The translations under genes and the position numbers were made by a program. A DNA stretch of 64,000 nucleotides from MFD04716-140 sp963703125 (GTDB taxonomy: Bacteria; Bacteroidota; Bacteroidia; Flavobacteriales; Flavobacteriaceae). The notes under the pieces are model-generated. The model was not told where the DNA came from, searched no databases, and was given only the letters and a program-made list of their open reading frames with translations. Below are positions 1 through 9,303 of this stretch, piece by piece. Every line of letters starts with the position of its first letter. Within the stretch, counting starts at the first letter, position 1. The DNA lies in contig OY969790.1 of the NCBI GenBank assembly GCA_963703125.1, positions 2,976,001-3,040,000 on the forward strand, written 5' to 3'.

Positions 1-568
1 ACTTTTCATAGTTTCTACTGTTATGTGAAATCAATGCCATATTGCCATAAATAAACCCCATCGACTCTGGATTTTTGCCTTTTTCGGCCAATGGCATTGC
101 TTCTTCTGTCAAAATTCTGAACCCTTCTTTCTCATCACCTTTCCTTTGATAGCTTAATACTTGATTGTTCAGGAGGATAGCGCGCAAGGCATAATTTTCA
201 GGAAAAGCATACTTTTTTAATCTTTTATCGGCTACTATCAGATCACTTAAAAACGCTTCATAATCGCCTTTTAGAATATGGTCATATGCATTATAGAAAT
301 AAGATATACCTTTTAAATAGTCATGTGAACCTACAAGGGCATTGGCACTATCCTTATAGCTCTTATAGTCTTCCAACTTATTCCATTTACGGTAAAAATC
401 GGCAATTTTAAAGTTGAGAATACATCTTAAACTATCCGATCGGGTTTTTGACAGGGCCATTTTCAGACCGTCAATTTTGGCCTCATAGTCGTTTAAAGAT
501 TCTTGGGTCTGAGAAAATGAATTATTTATACAAAAAAGAATAACGAACAGGAGAATGGTTTTTTTCAT
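1..568 (-). CDS. Secreted TPR-type protein, N-terminal part (runs off the window edge)
   Basis: Open frame from an ATG at 566-568 to the left edge, 189 codons without a stop. The product starts with a typical signal peptide (MKKTILLFVILFCINNSFS, then Q). It continues as an all-helical region with repeated pairs such as LNFKIADFYRKW, ISYFYNAYDHILKGDYE and LLNNQVLSYQRKGDEKEG, which resemble tetratricopeptide repeats. In flavobacteria this layout is common at the N terminus of TPR-coupled histidine kinases or TPR-LuxR/AraC regulators. The output domain would lie outside the window, so the exact type is unknown. The TPR call comes from the helix pattern, not from a profile search. Confidence 0.72.
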   Translation of the reverse strand, partial: MKKTILLFVILFCINNSFSQTQESLNDYEAKIDGLKMALSKTRSDSLRCILNFKIADFYRKWNKLEDYKSYKDSANALVGSHDYLKGISYFYNAYDHILKGDYEAFLSDLIVADKRLKKYAFPENYALRAILLNNQVLSYQRKGDEKEGFRILTEEAMPLAEKGKNPESMGFIYGNMALISHNSRNYEK

Positions 569-934
569 AATAGGAAATATTCCTAAAAGTACATTTTCAA
601 ACGTCATGGCCTTCAAAATGACCGCCTTATTCAAATGAATTACCTGATTTCAGGTATAAAACTATACATAAACATAGGTATATGAAATAAACACTATTCA
701 AAATAAATTTGGCTGCAATAAAGGTCCATAAAGGAGGGTTTTGGTGTCGTTTTTTTACAATTCCACGCTTTATCCCTTTAATACCTTTGGTTTTCGTAGT
801 ATATGATACTTTGATTAAGAGTTTATTTATTGACTTAGTTCAACGAAAGTTTTTAAAAGTACAAATGATCCTTGGCGAATACACTTAGGAACCTCAACTA
901 TTAGAAAAAGTAGTAATTATAAAAAAATGTAATA
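569..934. other. Intergenic region between divergent genes
   Basis: 366 bases, AT-rich, between the leftward TPR gene and the rightward lipoprotein gene. A TAAATTTG box (TAnnTTTG type) occurs at 704-711 on the plus strand, but it lies more than 220 bases from the ATG at 935 and no well spaced TTG was found upstream. No ORF, RNA gene or repeat was recognised. Confidence 0.5.
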
Positions 935-1423
935 ATGAAAAAAAAGAAAATGGGTTTGGTATTTTTTTTAGCGGTTATGCTTGCGTTTACTTCATGCAAC
1001 AAGGATGATGATTCTCCCGACCCCGATTCTGGTTCCGGTAGTCTAGGTACGTTTGCGGGAACTATTCAGGTCTCAAACGATCCTCAAACGAATTTAGGCT
1101 ATATCTACAATGCAAAGGTAACCGTTTCAAAATCGGGAAATAATGCGACCATTAAGGTAACAGGAGATCTCAACGTGGATAGGGAATATACCGGAACGAT
1201 CAATTCTGCTGTTTCCGGGACCTATTTTATTACTATAAATAAGCAAACGAAACCAAGTGCAAAAAATGCAACGGAAACTGTAGTGATCAATAACAATCAA
1301 CTGGCCATACAAATAGGGGTTTCAGATGATTCTGAAACAGTAAAGGAAAGCCCTACTTCAAGTAGTAGTATCGTTATCTCCGGAAAAATTAAGTTGATCG
1401 GAACCGATATGATAAAGGAATAA
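935..1423 (+). CDS. Lipoprotein of unknown function
   Basis: 162 aa. A hydrophobic signal ends in the lipobox MLAFTSC, followed by NKDDD. Acidic residues directly after the lipidated Cys match the lipoprotein export signal that sends Bacteroidetes lipoproteins to the cell surface, so surface exposure is likely (inference). After an Asp/Ser/Gly-rich linker (residues about 25-38) the rest is rich in beta-branched residues with alternating polarity, which suggests a small beta-sandwich. No enzyme motif is visible. It is followed after about 150 bases by an outer membrane protein gene in the same direction. Confidence 0.82.
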   Translation: MKKKKMGLVFFLAVMLAFTSCNKDDDSPDPDSGSGSLGTFAGTIQVSNDPQTNLGYIYNAKVTVSKSGNNATIKVTGDLNVDREYTGTINSAVSGTYFITINKQTKPSAKNATETVVINNNQLAIQIGVSDDSETVKESPTSSSSIVISGKIKLIGTDMIKE

Positions 1424-1570
1424 CTACCGAAGAAATCTAAATCATTGCCAGGGCGACGTATTGGGGGCGGTTATAGTGTGTTTCCAGATATAGCTTATGG
1501 CACCGGTATTCTTTACTATTTAAGTGCTAAAAGTTTGTTTAAAAATCATAAAGAAATAAAACTTGATTCT

Positions 1571-2095
1571 ATGAAAAAAATACTTTTTTGCCTCTCTTTG
1601 TCGTTAGGAGCCCTTTATATAGGAAAAGCCCAGGAGTTCGCTTCTGGCGATAATGTCATTTCCGCGGGTATAGGACTCGGAGGGGATTATGGCAGTTTCG
1701 CGACCAGCGAACAGACCCCTGGCCTTAGCCTTCAGTATGAACGGGGAATTTGGGAGATAGTAGACCGCGATGTCATCAGCCTTGGAGGATATCTGGGGTA
1801 TAAGACCTATTCCTATGATGCGGGCCTCTCGGATTATAAATGGACCTATACCATTCTCGGTGTGCGCGGGGCCTATCATTATAATGGCTTCAACATAAAC
1901 AATCTGGATGTGTACGGTGGGGCCATGCTCTCGTATAACATACTCTCGTTCGATGGGGAGGGGAACTACGGAAGTACCGCTGCGGGCACCGCATTTTTAG
2001 GCGGAAGGTGGTATTTTACGGAATCGATCGCGGCCATGGCCGAAGTGGGGTACGGGGTGGCCTATCTTACCATCGGGGCTTCCTTTAAATTCTAG
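1571..2095 (+). CDS. Small outer-membrane beta-barrel protein
   Basis: 174 aa from the ATG at 1571. The frame is open further upstream to 1445, but this ATG begins a clean signal peptide (MKKILFCLSLSLGALYIGKA, then Q). The mature part alternates Gly/aromatic and polar residues (SAGIGLGGDYG, YLGYKTYSYD, AYHYNGF, AEVGYGVAYL) and ends in IGASFKF with a terminal Phe, the classical ending of outer membrane barrels. Its size suits an 8-strand barrel. The ligand or role is unknown. It may share a transcript with the hydrolase gene that follows after 16 bases. Confidence 0.85.
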   Translation: MKKILFCLSLSLGALYIGKAQEFASGDNVISAGIGLGGDYGSFATSEQTPGLSLQYERGIWEIVDRDVISLGGYLGYKTYSYDAGLSDYKWTYTILGVRGAYHYNGFNINNLDVYGGAMLSYNILSFDGEGNYGSTAAGTAFLGGRWYFTESIAAMAEVGYGVAYLTIGASFKF

Positions 2096-2111
2096 TAAAG
2101 AAGTTCAACGT

Positions 2112-3002
2112 ATGACGCATACTACCATTGGTGCCTGGAAATCAAAGGGAACCTATTTTACCTATAATGCGTATCGGATCTTTTATATACAGGAAGGTCA
2201 GGGGGAACTCTTGCTGATTCTGCATGGGTATCCCTATAGTAGTTTCGAATGGAGTACGGTATTCGAAGAGTTTGTTAAAAGATACCGTGTGGTGGTACTG
2301 GACCTGCTCGGAATGGGTTTTTCGGACAAGCCCCAAGGCCATGCCTACAGTTTTGAGGAGCATGCGGAAATCGTGAATGGACTGTTAGGTCATTTAGGAA
2401 TTGCCGAAGCGCACGTTATCGGTCATGATCTTGGGGTGAGCATCGCACAGGAGTTGTTGGCCAGGGATACGGAACAGCACAATAATTTTACGCTCCAATC
2501 CGTAACCTTCATGAACGGGGGACTGTTCATGGATGTTTACAAACCCAGACCCATCCAACGGCTATTGTCCCAATCTCCGGATTTCATCGGAAAGTTTATA
2601 AGCAAAATCATTACAAAAGGAATCACCAATAGATCTGTACGCAAGCTTTTCGGGCCTAAAACACAGCCCGAAGATGCATTTCTAGACCAGCAATGGGTGA
2701 TCCTGAATTATAATGATGGGAAATCGATTGCGTATTTGATCGGAAGGTTGGTGTTCGACAAGATAAGATACCAAAGCAGATGGATTTCGGCCATGCAAAC
2801 TACCAAGATACCCTTGTGTTTGATCAATGGGCCGTATGACCCCAATTCAGGCACCCATATGGCTGAACGATATTACGAACTGATCCCGGATCCCAAGGTC
2901 TATGTATTGGAAGACCACATAGGGCATTGGCCCATATTGGAAAACCCTGACGGAGTAGTAATGGCTTACATACATTTTAGGGCCGGACTCCCCATAAACT
3001 AA
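2112..3002 (+). CDS. Alpha/beta hydrolase, haloalkane dehalogenase / epoxide hydrolase-like
   Basis: 296 aa, no signal peptide, so cytoplasmic. The fold is shown by the oxyanion-hole motif HGYP (residues 38-41), the GMGFSDKP loop (67-74), the nucleophile elbow GHDLG with Asp106 in place of Ser, and the catalytic His in HIGHWP near residue 270. An Asp nucleophile is typical of haloalkane dehalogenases, epoxide hydrolases and related fluoroacetate-type enzymes, which go through an ester intermediate on Asp. The substrate cannot be read from the sequence. DoxX starts 6 bases downstream, so the two are probably co-transcribed. Confidence 0.85.
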   Translation: MTHTTIGAWKSKGTYFTYNAYRIFYIQEGQGELLLILHGYPYSSFEWSTVFEEFVKRYRVVVLDLLGMGFSDKPQGHAYSFEEHAEIVNGLLGHLGIAEAHVIGHDLGVSIAQELLARDTEQHNNFTLQSVTFMNGGLFMDVYKPRPIQRLLSQSPDFIGKFISKIITKGITNRSVRKLFGPKTQPEDAFLDQQWVILNYNDGKSIAYLIGRLVFDKIRYQSRWISAMQTTKIPLCLINGPYDPNSGTHMAERYYELIPDPKVYVLEDHIGHWPILENPDGVVMAYIHFRAGLPIN

Positions 3003-3008
3003 AAGAAA

Positions 3009-3407
3009 ATGAAAACATTTCCCTTTTTATCGTTAAAAAACAGCCAGCTTCTTTTGAGATGCGGTCTGGCCATCGTTTTTCTTTCCCATGCGATTGTCCG
3101 CATTATCGGTAACACCGTAGAAAGGTTTGGCGGCTTTTTAGAATCAAAGGGCCTGCCTTATGGGGTTTCCTTGGTTTGGGGCATTACCGTATTCGAGATT
3201 GTAGGAGCATTGTTGTTGGTCGCCAACTATGGCACGAAATGGATATCGGTAGCTTTTATATTGATGCTGGCGGCGGGTATCCAACTAATACACGCACCCT
3301 TGGGCTGGTTCGTAGGTGAACATGGCACAGGTGGTGTAGAGTATAGTTTTATGCTGATGATCGCTTTGATGGTAACGGCTTCGGCCGACAGGACGTTTAG
3401 AAATTGA
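3009..3407 (+). CDS. DoxX family membrane protein
   Basis: 132 aa with four predicted membrane helices (about residues 12-30, 50-70, 75-95 and 108-128). The motifs LLLRCGLAIVFLSHA, FGGFLESKGLP and FEIVGALLLV are typical of the DoxX/DoxD-like family, whose members often act near redox or oxidative-stress enzymes. It sits 6 bases after the hydrolase gene. The specific role is unknown. Confidence 0.85.
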   Translation: MKTFPFLSLKNSQLLLRCGLAIVFLSHAIVRIIGNTVERFGGFLESKGLPYGVSLVWGITVFEIVGALLLVANYGTKWISVAFILMLAAGIQLIHAPLGWFVGEHGTGGVEYSFMLMIALMVTASADRTFRN

Positions 3408-3437
3408 TGTTGGCATTAGAATACTAAAACAATAACA

Positions 3438-3902
3438 ATGAAAAAAACACTTCCCTACTTGACAATTTTTGCATTGAGTTTGTTGATGGTATACTCCTGT
3501 AAAGAGGATGATGAAAATATCCAATTGGAACCAACTGTGCGTTATTTCCGATTTAGGGGATGTCCTGAAAAAAACTATGACAACTGGCGAGATACTTCAT
3601 TTGTGGCGGCCACCTCCGACCCAAAGGTCATTCAACAATGTTTGGAACAGTTGGCACTGTCTTTTGAGAATAGATCGCAATTTCCCTTAGGCAAACTATC
3701 GTCCGGAAATGGGGGTTACAATCTAAATGGTTCACACTCCTTCAAATGGCATTTTGAAGAAGATATGTGGGAATTGGTAGATGTCGGAATCGAAATATAC
3801 GATGGTTGTCCCTATAGCGAAGCTGAACTTTCCGACTATCAAGGAACGTTGGGAAGTTATGGAGGGTGGGGCAATAGAATTGTAGAGGAGTTGACACCAT
3901 AG
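3438..3902 (+). CDS. Lipoprotein of unknown function
   Basis: 154 aa. The signal MKKTLPYLTIFALSLLMVYSC ends in a lipobox and is followed by KEDDENIQ, a Lys-acidic stretch that fits the Bacteroidetes surface-export signal. The mature part holds two further Cys (in RGCPEK and DGCPYS) and many Trp/Tyr, suggesting a small secreted fold stabilised by a disulfide. No family was recognised. Confidence 0.8.
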   Translation: MKKTLPYLTIFALSLLMVYSCKEDDENIQLEPTVRYFRFRGCPEKNYDNWRDTSFVAATSDPKVIQQCLEQLALSFENRSQFPLGKLSSGNGGYNLNGSHSFKWHFEEDMWELVDVGIEIYDGCPYSEAELSDYQGTLGSYGGWGNRIVEELTP

Positions 3903-3923
3903 TATGAATTTTGGATAAAAAAA

Positions 3924-4451
3924 ATGAACTTGAAAACTAAATATATTATGACTATTAAAGACATTATCCTAGCGACGATTCTCCTATTTACTCTTGGTAT
4001 TAGTGCGCAAAATGCTCTTCCTGAATTCAATGATAAGCCTGCTTTTTATGATTCAGGCGTGAACAAGCTTATAGAACTTGAAAAATCGCAGTACAATATC
4101 ATGACAAAGGCCAAAGGACTTTTTAAGGGTGAGGGGGGCTTCTTTCTTAATGGCATTTCGTCAAGTGTACTAATAGACCAACAAAAAGAGTTGAAGTTCG
4201 TCGTTAAAGTCAACCCGGGAACAGATCCGACCTCGATCTTTGATCTAGTCGCCTTCGAAATACGAAATGACCAAAGAGTTTTTATAACTACAAGAGCAAA
4301 TGCACTGAGTACAACTAGCTTTTTCGAAAAAATCACGTTTGGAGTTGAAAAAATAAAAGAAGGCTACTATTACCTAACGGTCACTGATCTTAAAAAAGGA
4401 GAATATTTTTTTGGTGCAAGCGATTTTATGTATGCCTTTGGTGTCCAATAA
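3924..4451 (+). CDS. Secreted protein of unknown function
   Basis: 175 aa from the ATG at 3924, with an alternative start at 3948 (MTIKDIIL), which gives a shorter n-region before the same signal peptide ending in LGISAQ. The mature protein contains a short hydrophobic GGFFLNGISSSVL stretch and a beta-rich C-terminal half (FVVKVNPG, YYLTVTDL, GEYFFGA). No catalytic motif was recognised. A decayed lipoprotein gene lies 60 bases downstream. Confidence 0.72.
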   Translation: MNLKTKYIMTIKDIILATILLFTLGISAQNALPEFNDKPAFYDSGVNKLIELEKSQYNIMTKAKGLFKGEGGFFLNGISSSVLIDQQKELKFVVKVNPGTDPTSIFDLVAFEIRNDQRVFITTRANALSTTSFFEKITFGVEKIKEGYYYLTVTDLKKGEYFFGASDFMYAFGVQ

Positions 4452-4510
4452 ATAGTATTATGGAACAAAGGAAAAGAACCAATTGAATCCTTCTTATAAT
4501 AAATATAAAA

Positions 4511-4708
4511 ATGAAACTAATACGATTCTTTTTATTTATTGCCTTAATAGGCTGTAATGATCAAAAGTAGGAGACAATAAAAATTGAAAATAATCAAGAA
4601 TTGGTGCAAATGGTACAGAAAGTGCAAGAACTAAGAATTGAAGGTATTGAAGATTTTGCCCCTATTGCCCAGCAGCATAGGCTTAGGGCTGGCTCACCGA
4701 ACGCTTAG
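4511..4708 (+). pseudogene. Lipoprotein gene remnant with internal stop
   Basis: The ATG at 4511 opens a lipoprotein signal (MKLIRFFLFIALIGC, then NDQK) that hits TAG at 4568-4570. The same frame stays open for 45 more codons with protein-like content (ETIKIENNQELVQMVQKVQEL and so on) and runs into the left end of the 520-bp repeat at 4685, where it stops at 4706-4708. The gene therefore seems both interrupted by a nonsense codon and cut at its 3' end by the repeat. Family unknown. Confidence 0.55.
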
Positions 4709-5204
4709 ACGTTATATTATGGGTTTTTCGTTTCTATTTTTAAGGATATCAAAAGGATTGACAGTCCTCTTTTTTTGGAGCAGTGTTTTTGGATGGTTTT
4801 AACGTGGTTTCCTTCACCGTGGCACATAGGGCACCCTAACCCACAAACTAGTTTTTGCAGGGGGCGGTAGTTTGGCCCATGCCGATGTACCACTCAGGTG
4901 GTCCCTGCGGGTCAAAGACCAGGATCCTGTGTAAGTTGCCTGTTTCCAATCGTGGCTATTTTTTGTGGCCCTAGATGAGGCCGTCGGGCGCGGCAGCTTT
5001 TTGCTGCCACTTCGTATCACCACGACCCACCAGGCAACTAACCACAATTTACCAATGGCGTTTTTATTTGCTTTCAGCGTTATTGGTGAATGCAAAACAT
5101 TTTGCGACGTTTTTACCGTCTTTTGAATCTTATTTGTATTCGGTACACAATCATCCCAAACCCGGAATTTCACTTTGTTTAGCAGGTCGTTAGTGGCAAG
5201 CATA
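4685..5204. repeat. 520-bp direct repeat, left copy
   Basis: Almost identical, base for base, to 10239-10758 and in the same orientation. By eye it differs at about five substitutions (for example TTAGAC against TTGGCC, CGTCGG against CGTTGG, GCGTTA against GCGGTA) plus two compensating 1-base indels, so both copies are 520 bases. It starts AGGGCTGGCTCACCGAACGC and ends GTTAGTGGCAAGCATA. It contains a perfect hairpin, GGCAGC-TTTTT-GCTGCC, at 4992-5008. Open frames in it are not conserved between copies because the indels shift them, so it is probably non-coding. It resembles no IS known to me. Together with the right copy it flanks an AT-rich block of five genes. Confidence 0.9.
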
Positions 5205-5351
5205 AAACGACCGTGCTAAAAACAAACTGACGAAAAACCGAACAAGATTATCAGACAAACTAAAAAATTAAAAAAACTTTCCTAACAATTGTGATTTTTT
5301 GAAAGGACTTGCGAATAATTGGATAAACAAGTTTTACTAAAAAATCTCAAA

Positions 5352-6407
5352 ATGAAGAATTTTAAAATTTATGCTTTTCTAACTTTCCTTTTTTTAGGAA
5401 GTATTTCTGTTTCCGCTCAAAATATATTGGAGTTGTATTTCGGTGGAAACAAAGACAGTTTGACAAACGAAGCAACAAAACTAATTCATCTACCTGAACC
5501 AACTTTTAATCCAACAACCCAACAAACTGAACCAGAATCAGTTGCAATTTCAGATATGGGTTTTGAACAGGTTTACAAAGCGGAAAATCGATTTTTTACT
5601 ACTCGTGACGATAAAAAAATCTTTGCATATAGGTTTGCCAAACAATCCGAGAATACAATAATACTAATTCACGGAGTTAAAAGTAATGCTTATAAGTACA
5701 TTCAAACGGCAGGATTACTGCAAGAAGCTACCCAAGCAGAAGTTTTCGCTATTGATTTAAGAGGACACGGTCAATCAGATGGAAACAGCGGTGATGTTGA
5801 TTACATAAATCAATATGTTGATGATATAGCCGATATTATAAAAGAAATCCGCAAAGAAAAATCCAATGGAAAAATAATAATAGCTGGTCACTCTATGGGT
5901 GGCGGAGTGGCATTGCGTTATGCTATGGCAAAGCATTATGAACAACCTGATGGCTTTTTGCTTTTCGCACCACTAATCGGACATAACTCACCAGCCTTTC
6001 CGCAAAAACAAGACATCGCAAGCAATAATGAAGAACCATTTATGAAAATTCACATCGAGCGAATAATTGGTTTGACTATGCTCAATGAAATTGACAATCA
6101 CGAATATGACAGTCTGCCTGTTCTGTTTTTTAATTTACCTGAATATGTTCCTTTGAGAAAATATAGCTATCGAGCTAATAAAAGTATGACACCTGATGAT
6201 TATGTGGCAGGGTTAAAAGCTGTAAACAAGCCAATGCTTGTATTAATGGGTAGGGAAGACGAAGCTTTTTCGGTAGAAGCTACAAAAGAAGCCATTTTGA
6301 AAAACAGCAACGGAGAAATTCAAATAATTGATAAAGCTTCCCACAATGGTGTAAGACATAACGCACAATCCTTTACTTTTATCAAAGATTGGTTTTCAAA
6401 ATTGTAA
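5352..6407 (+). CDS. Secreted alpha/beta hydrolase (serine hydrolase, lysophospholipase-like)
   Basis: 351 aa from the ATG at 5352. The frame is also open from a TTG at 5319, but this ATG begins the signal peptide MKNFKIYAFLTFLFLGSISVSA. Motifs: LIHGVKSNAY (oxyanion region), DLRGHGQSDG, the nucleophile elbow AGHSMGGG (Ser near residue 180), MGREDE (acid) and ASHNGVRH (His near 329). The fold fits the serine aminopeptidase / monoglyceride lipase-like group. The stop codon overlaps the ATG of the sigma factor gene (TAATG), so the two are translationally coupled. Base composition is clearly more AT-rich than the neighbouring 2-3.4 kb genes, which suggests acquisition with the flanking repeats. 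Confidence 0.85.
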   Translation: MKNFKIYAFLTFLFLGSISVSAQNILELYFGGNKDSLTNEATKLIHLPEPTFNPTTQQTEPESVAISDMGFEQVYKAENRFFTTRDDKKIFAYRFAKQSENTIILIHGVKSNAYKYIQTAGLLQEATQAEVFAIDLRGHGQSDGNSGDVDYINQYVDDIADIIKEIRKEKSNGKIIIAGHSMGGGVALRYAMAKHYEQPDGFLLFAPLIGHNSPAFPQKQDIASNNEEPFMKIHIERIIGLTMLNEIDNHEYDSLPVLFFNLPEYVPLRKYSYRANKSMTPDDYVAGLKAVNKPMLVLMGREDEAFSVEATKEAILKNSNGEIQIIDKASHNGVRHNAQSFTFIKDWFSKL

Positions 6408-6913
6408 TGAATAAACAAAAACAACAGCAATTTTTTCAAGATATTATTGAACAGCATAAAGGAATTCTGTTCAAGGTTGCCCGTGCTTACTGCCAAAACG
6501 AAGAAGACAGACAAGACCTCATACAGGAAATGATGATACAGATATGGCAATCTGTTCACAAATACAACGACCAATTTAAAATATCAACGTGGTTGTACCG
6601 TATTTCCTTTAATGTAGCCATTTCGTTTTATCGTAAAAATACAACAAGAGCAAACAGATATACGATACTGAAAGAGCAAATGACAGATATACCAACCGAA
6701 GAAAAAGCGGAAACAGAACAACAACAGAATTTATTAGAGCAATTTATCAGCGAACTAAAAGAGATAGACAAAGCATTGATTATACTCTTCTTGGAAGATA
6801 AGAGCCATACGGAAATTGCCGAGATATTAGGAATGTCTGTTAGTAATGTAGGAACAAAAATTGGACGTATCAAAGACAAATTAAAAACACGATTTTCGCA
6901 ATTAAAACATTAA
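6407..6913 (+). CDS. RNA polymerase ECF-type sigma factor
   Basis: 168 aa from the ATG at 6407, which overlaps the previous stop codon. Region 2 spans about residues 12-75, with the typical EDRQDLIQEMMIQIW and FKISTWLYRISFNVAISFYRK. Region 4 at about 115-165 carries LEDKSHTEIAEILGMSVSNVGTKIGRIK, a helix-turn-helix for -35 recognition. It directs RNA polymerase to a small regulon. It sits between a secreted hydrolase and a membrane protein that may act as its anti-sigma factor. Confidence 0.92.
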   Translation: MNKQKQQQFFQDIIEQHKGILFKVARAYCQNEEDRQDLIQEMMIQIWQSVHKYNDQFKISTWLYRISFNVAISFYRKNTTRANRYTILKEQMTDIPTEEKAETEQQQNLLEQFISELKEIDKALIILFLEDKSHTEIAEILGMSVSNVGTKIGRIKDKLKTRFSQLKH

Positions 6914-6917
6914 AGAA

Positions 6918-7574
6918 ATGAACGAGTTGGAATTAAAAAAACTTTGGCAAACCACTAACGATAAATTGGAACGGGACATTTTCATAAACAAGAAAAACAC
7001 AGAAGATATAACCCGAATTAAGGTTTATAATTTTTTAGGTTCAATGAAGCCTATTAAAATATTTACGTTGTTGGTTGGAATCATTTGGGTTGGATTGGGA
7101 ACAATTATACTTACTCATATATACCTTTATGCCTTTTCAGAAGCAAATAAATTCTTTCTTATTTCGGCTACCATCCAAATTTTGCTTACAGCTATTGCAT
7201 TGTGGATTTATCTCTATCAATTAATTACAATTTGCCAAGTGGATATCACTGACCCGATTTTGAAAACACAAAATAAATTAGCACAACTAAAAATTACTAC
7301 CCTTTGGTCTGGGAGAATTTTATTTTTACAGCTTCCCGTTTGGACAACCTTTTGGTGGAGCGAAACAATGATCACTGATTGGAATTTGATGCAATGGGCA
7401 ATGACGACAATTGCCACTATTTTATTCACATTTGTTGCCATTTGGTTGTTCTTCAACATCAAATACGAGAATAGAAATAAAAGGTGGTTTAAACTTATCT
7501 TTAACGGAAAGGAATGGACACCATTAATGAAGTCAATAGATTTATTGGAACAGGTAGAAGAATATAAATCCTGA
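6918..7574 (+). CDS. Membrane protein paired with the sigma factor, possible anti-sigma partner
   Basis: 218 aa, starting 4 bases after the sigma factor gene. The N terminus (MNELELKKLWQTTNDKLER) is a short soluble helix followed by four membrane helices (about residues 48-70, 78-100, 133-152 and 162-180) and a basic C-terminal tail. Flavobacterial ECF operons often carry such a protein with an ELKxLWQ-type N terminus. A role in holding the sigma factor at the membrane is inferred from position only. No zinc-binding HxxxCxxC anti-sigma motif is present. Confidence 0.7.
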   Translation: MNELELKKLWQTTNDKLERDIFINKKNTEDITRIKVYNFLGSMKPIKIFTLLVGIIWVGLGTIILTHIYLYAFSEANKFFLISATIQILLTAIALWIYLYQLITICQVDITDPILKTQNKLAQLKITTLWSGRILFLQLPVWTTFWWSETMITDWNLMQWAMTTIATILFTFVAIWLFFNIKYENRNKRWFKLIFNGKEWTPLMKSIDLLEQVEEYKS

Positions 7575-7623
7575 ATTCAAAAGCGTAGCAGACGGCACCA
7601 AAAACAACAAACTATAATAAACT

Positions 7624-9303
7624 ATGAGAATTATACTGACAGTTTTTCTACTGACAATTTGCTCAACAACGTTTACTCGTCAGCAATCTCAAAATGATAG
7701 TATTTATATTATTCAGGACAGTGTTTCAATCCCTACGAAAAGTGGTTTTGACATTTCAGCTATAATAGTTCGAAAAAAAACAAATACAAACCCATTACCA
7801 GCAATCCTATTTTACACAACCTATTATCAGGATGAAAGTGATGCAATATTTGCAAAAAAATCGGCTGACAGAGATTATGTAGGCATTGTCGCCTATACTC
7901 GTGGTATTAAAACTGACCTAAAAAACTACAAACCTTTTGAAAATGAAGGAACAGATGTTTACGACATTATTGAGTGGATAAGTAAACAGAAATGGTGTAA
8001 CGGAAGTATAGGAATGTATAGTGGTAGTTATACAGGATATTCACAATGGGCAACGGTAAAAAATATTCATCCTGCATTAAAAACTATTGTACCTCAAGTG
8101 TCTGTAATGCCAGGTTATGATTTCCCAATGGAAAACAATATCCCATTATCACATATTTTAAGTTGGAGCAACGACAATGTTTATAAAAATAAGCTTTTAC
8201 CAAGAAACTTGCAATTTGACTATTTCAATAATGGAACGGCGTACAACAAACTTGATAGTTTAGCAGGTATTCCAAATCCAATTTTTCAAAATTGGTTATC
8301 TCATCCAGCTTATGACTGTTATTGGCAATCAATGGTACCAACTCCAACTGAATATGTAAAAATCAATATTCCTATTTTGACCACAACAGGCTATTATGAT
8401 GGTTCGCAAATTGGAGCTATTCAATATTTTAAATTGCATAACAAATACAATAAAAATGCAAATCATTGCTTTGTAATCGGACCTTACGACCATTTTGGCG
8501 GACAACGCAGACCTGCAAAAAACTTGATGGGTTATGAAATTGATAGTGTTGCAAATATTAGCATGGAAGAATTAGCTTATGATTGGCTTGACTATATTCT
8601 TAAAGGCAAACCCAAACCTGAATTGCTTAAAGATAAAGTTAATTATCAAGTTATGGGAACGAATGAATGGCGACACGCACCCAATTTGCAAATAATTAAC
8701 AATGATACATTGACCTTTTATTTGGATAATAAAACGTTGATTACTCAAAAACCGAAAAAGAAAAGATTTGAAAAACAAATCGTAGATTTTAAGGATAGAG
8801 AAAACCAAAATAATTATTATACGCCGGAAATTATTTTTGACACATTAGACGCAAGTAACGGCTTGGTTTTTTCCACAGAACCTTTTCAAAAGGAGTTCAC
8901 TATTAATGGTTCATTTACTGGCAATCTTTGGACGACTATCAATAAAAAAGATGTGGATGTTTCGTTAGCTTTATATGAAATAATGCCTGACGGAAGATAT
9001 TTTTTTCTCACAAGATATGTTGGCAGAGCAAGTTTTGCAAAAGACAATTCTAAACGACAACTACTACAACCAAACAAGAAGGAAAGTATTCCTTTTAATA
9101 ACACTCGTTTTGTGAGCAAGAAAATTAATAAAGGTAGCCGACTTGTTATATTACTCAACATCAACAAGCATCCTTTTGAAATAATCAATTACGGTTCGGG
9201 AAAGCCTGTGCCAGAAGAAACAATACAAGATGCAGGAGAAATATTACAAATAAAATGGTATAATGATAGTTACATTAAAATTCCAATATGGAAAACTAAT
9301 TAG
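7624..9303 (+). CDS. CocE/NonD-type X-Pro dipeptidyl-peptidase family hydrolase
   Basis: 559 aa with an N-terminal signal (MRIILTVFLLTICSTTFT). The N-terminal half is the S15 alpha/beta hydrolase: ILFYTTYYQDE, IEWISKQKWCNGSIGMYSGSY with the nucleophile Ser in GSYTGY (near residue 135), TTGYYDG for the acid, and GPYDHFGG for the His. The C-terminal half (about 350-559) is the jelly-roll domain of this family. Members cleave N-terminal X-Pro dipeptides or act on esters and acylated antibiotics. The substrate here is unknown. Strongly AT-rich like its neighbours. It begins 49 bases after the putative anti-sigma gene. Confidence 0.88.
   Translation: MRIILTVFLLTICSTTFTRQQSQNDSIYIIQDSVSIPTKSGFDISAIIVRKKTNTNPLPAILFYTTYYQDESDAIFAKKSADRDYVGIVAYTRGIKTDLKNYKPFENEGTDVYDIIEWISKQKWCNGSIGMYSGSYTGYSQWATVKNIHPALKTIVPQVSVMPGYDFPMENNIPLSHILSWSNDNVYKNKLLPRNLQFDYFNNGTAYNKLDSLAGIPNPIFQNWLSHPAYDCYWQSMVPTPTEYVKINIPILTTTGYYDGSQIGAIQYFKLHNKYNKNANHCFVIGPYDHFGGQRRPAKNLMGYEIDSVANISMEELAYDWLDYILKGKPKPELLKDKVNYQVMGTNEWRHAPNLQIINNDTLTFYLDNKTLITQKPKKKRFEKQIVDFKDRENQNNYYTPEIIFDTLDASNGLVFSTEPFQKEFTINGSFTGNLWTTINKKDVDVSLALYEIMPDGRYFFLTRYVGRASFAKDNSKRQLLQPNKKESIPFNNTRFVSKKINKGSRLVILLNINKHPFEIINYGSGKPVPEETIQDAGEILQIKWYNDSYIKIPIWKTN

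Noticed and set aside
4814..5203. 129-codon minus-strand frame inside the 520-bp repeat
   Set aside because: The second copy of the repeat breaks this frame by indels, and the translation has no recognisable protein features.
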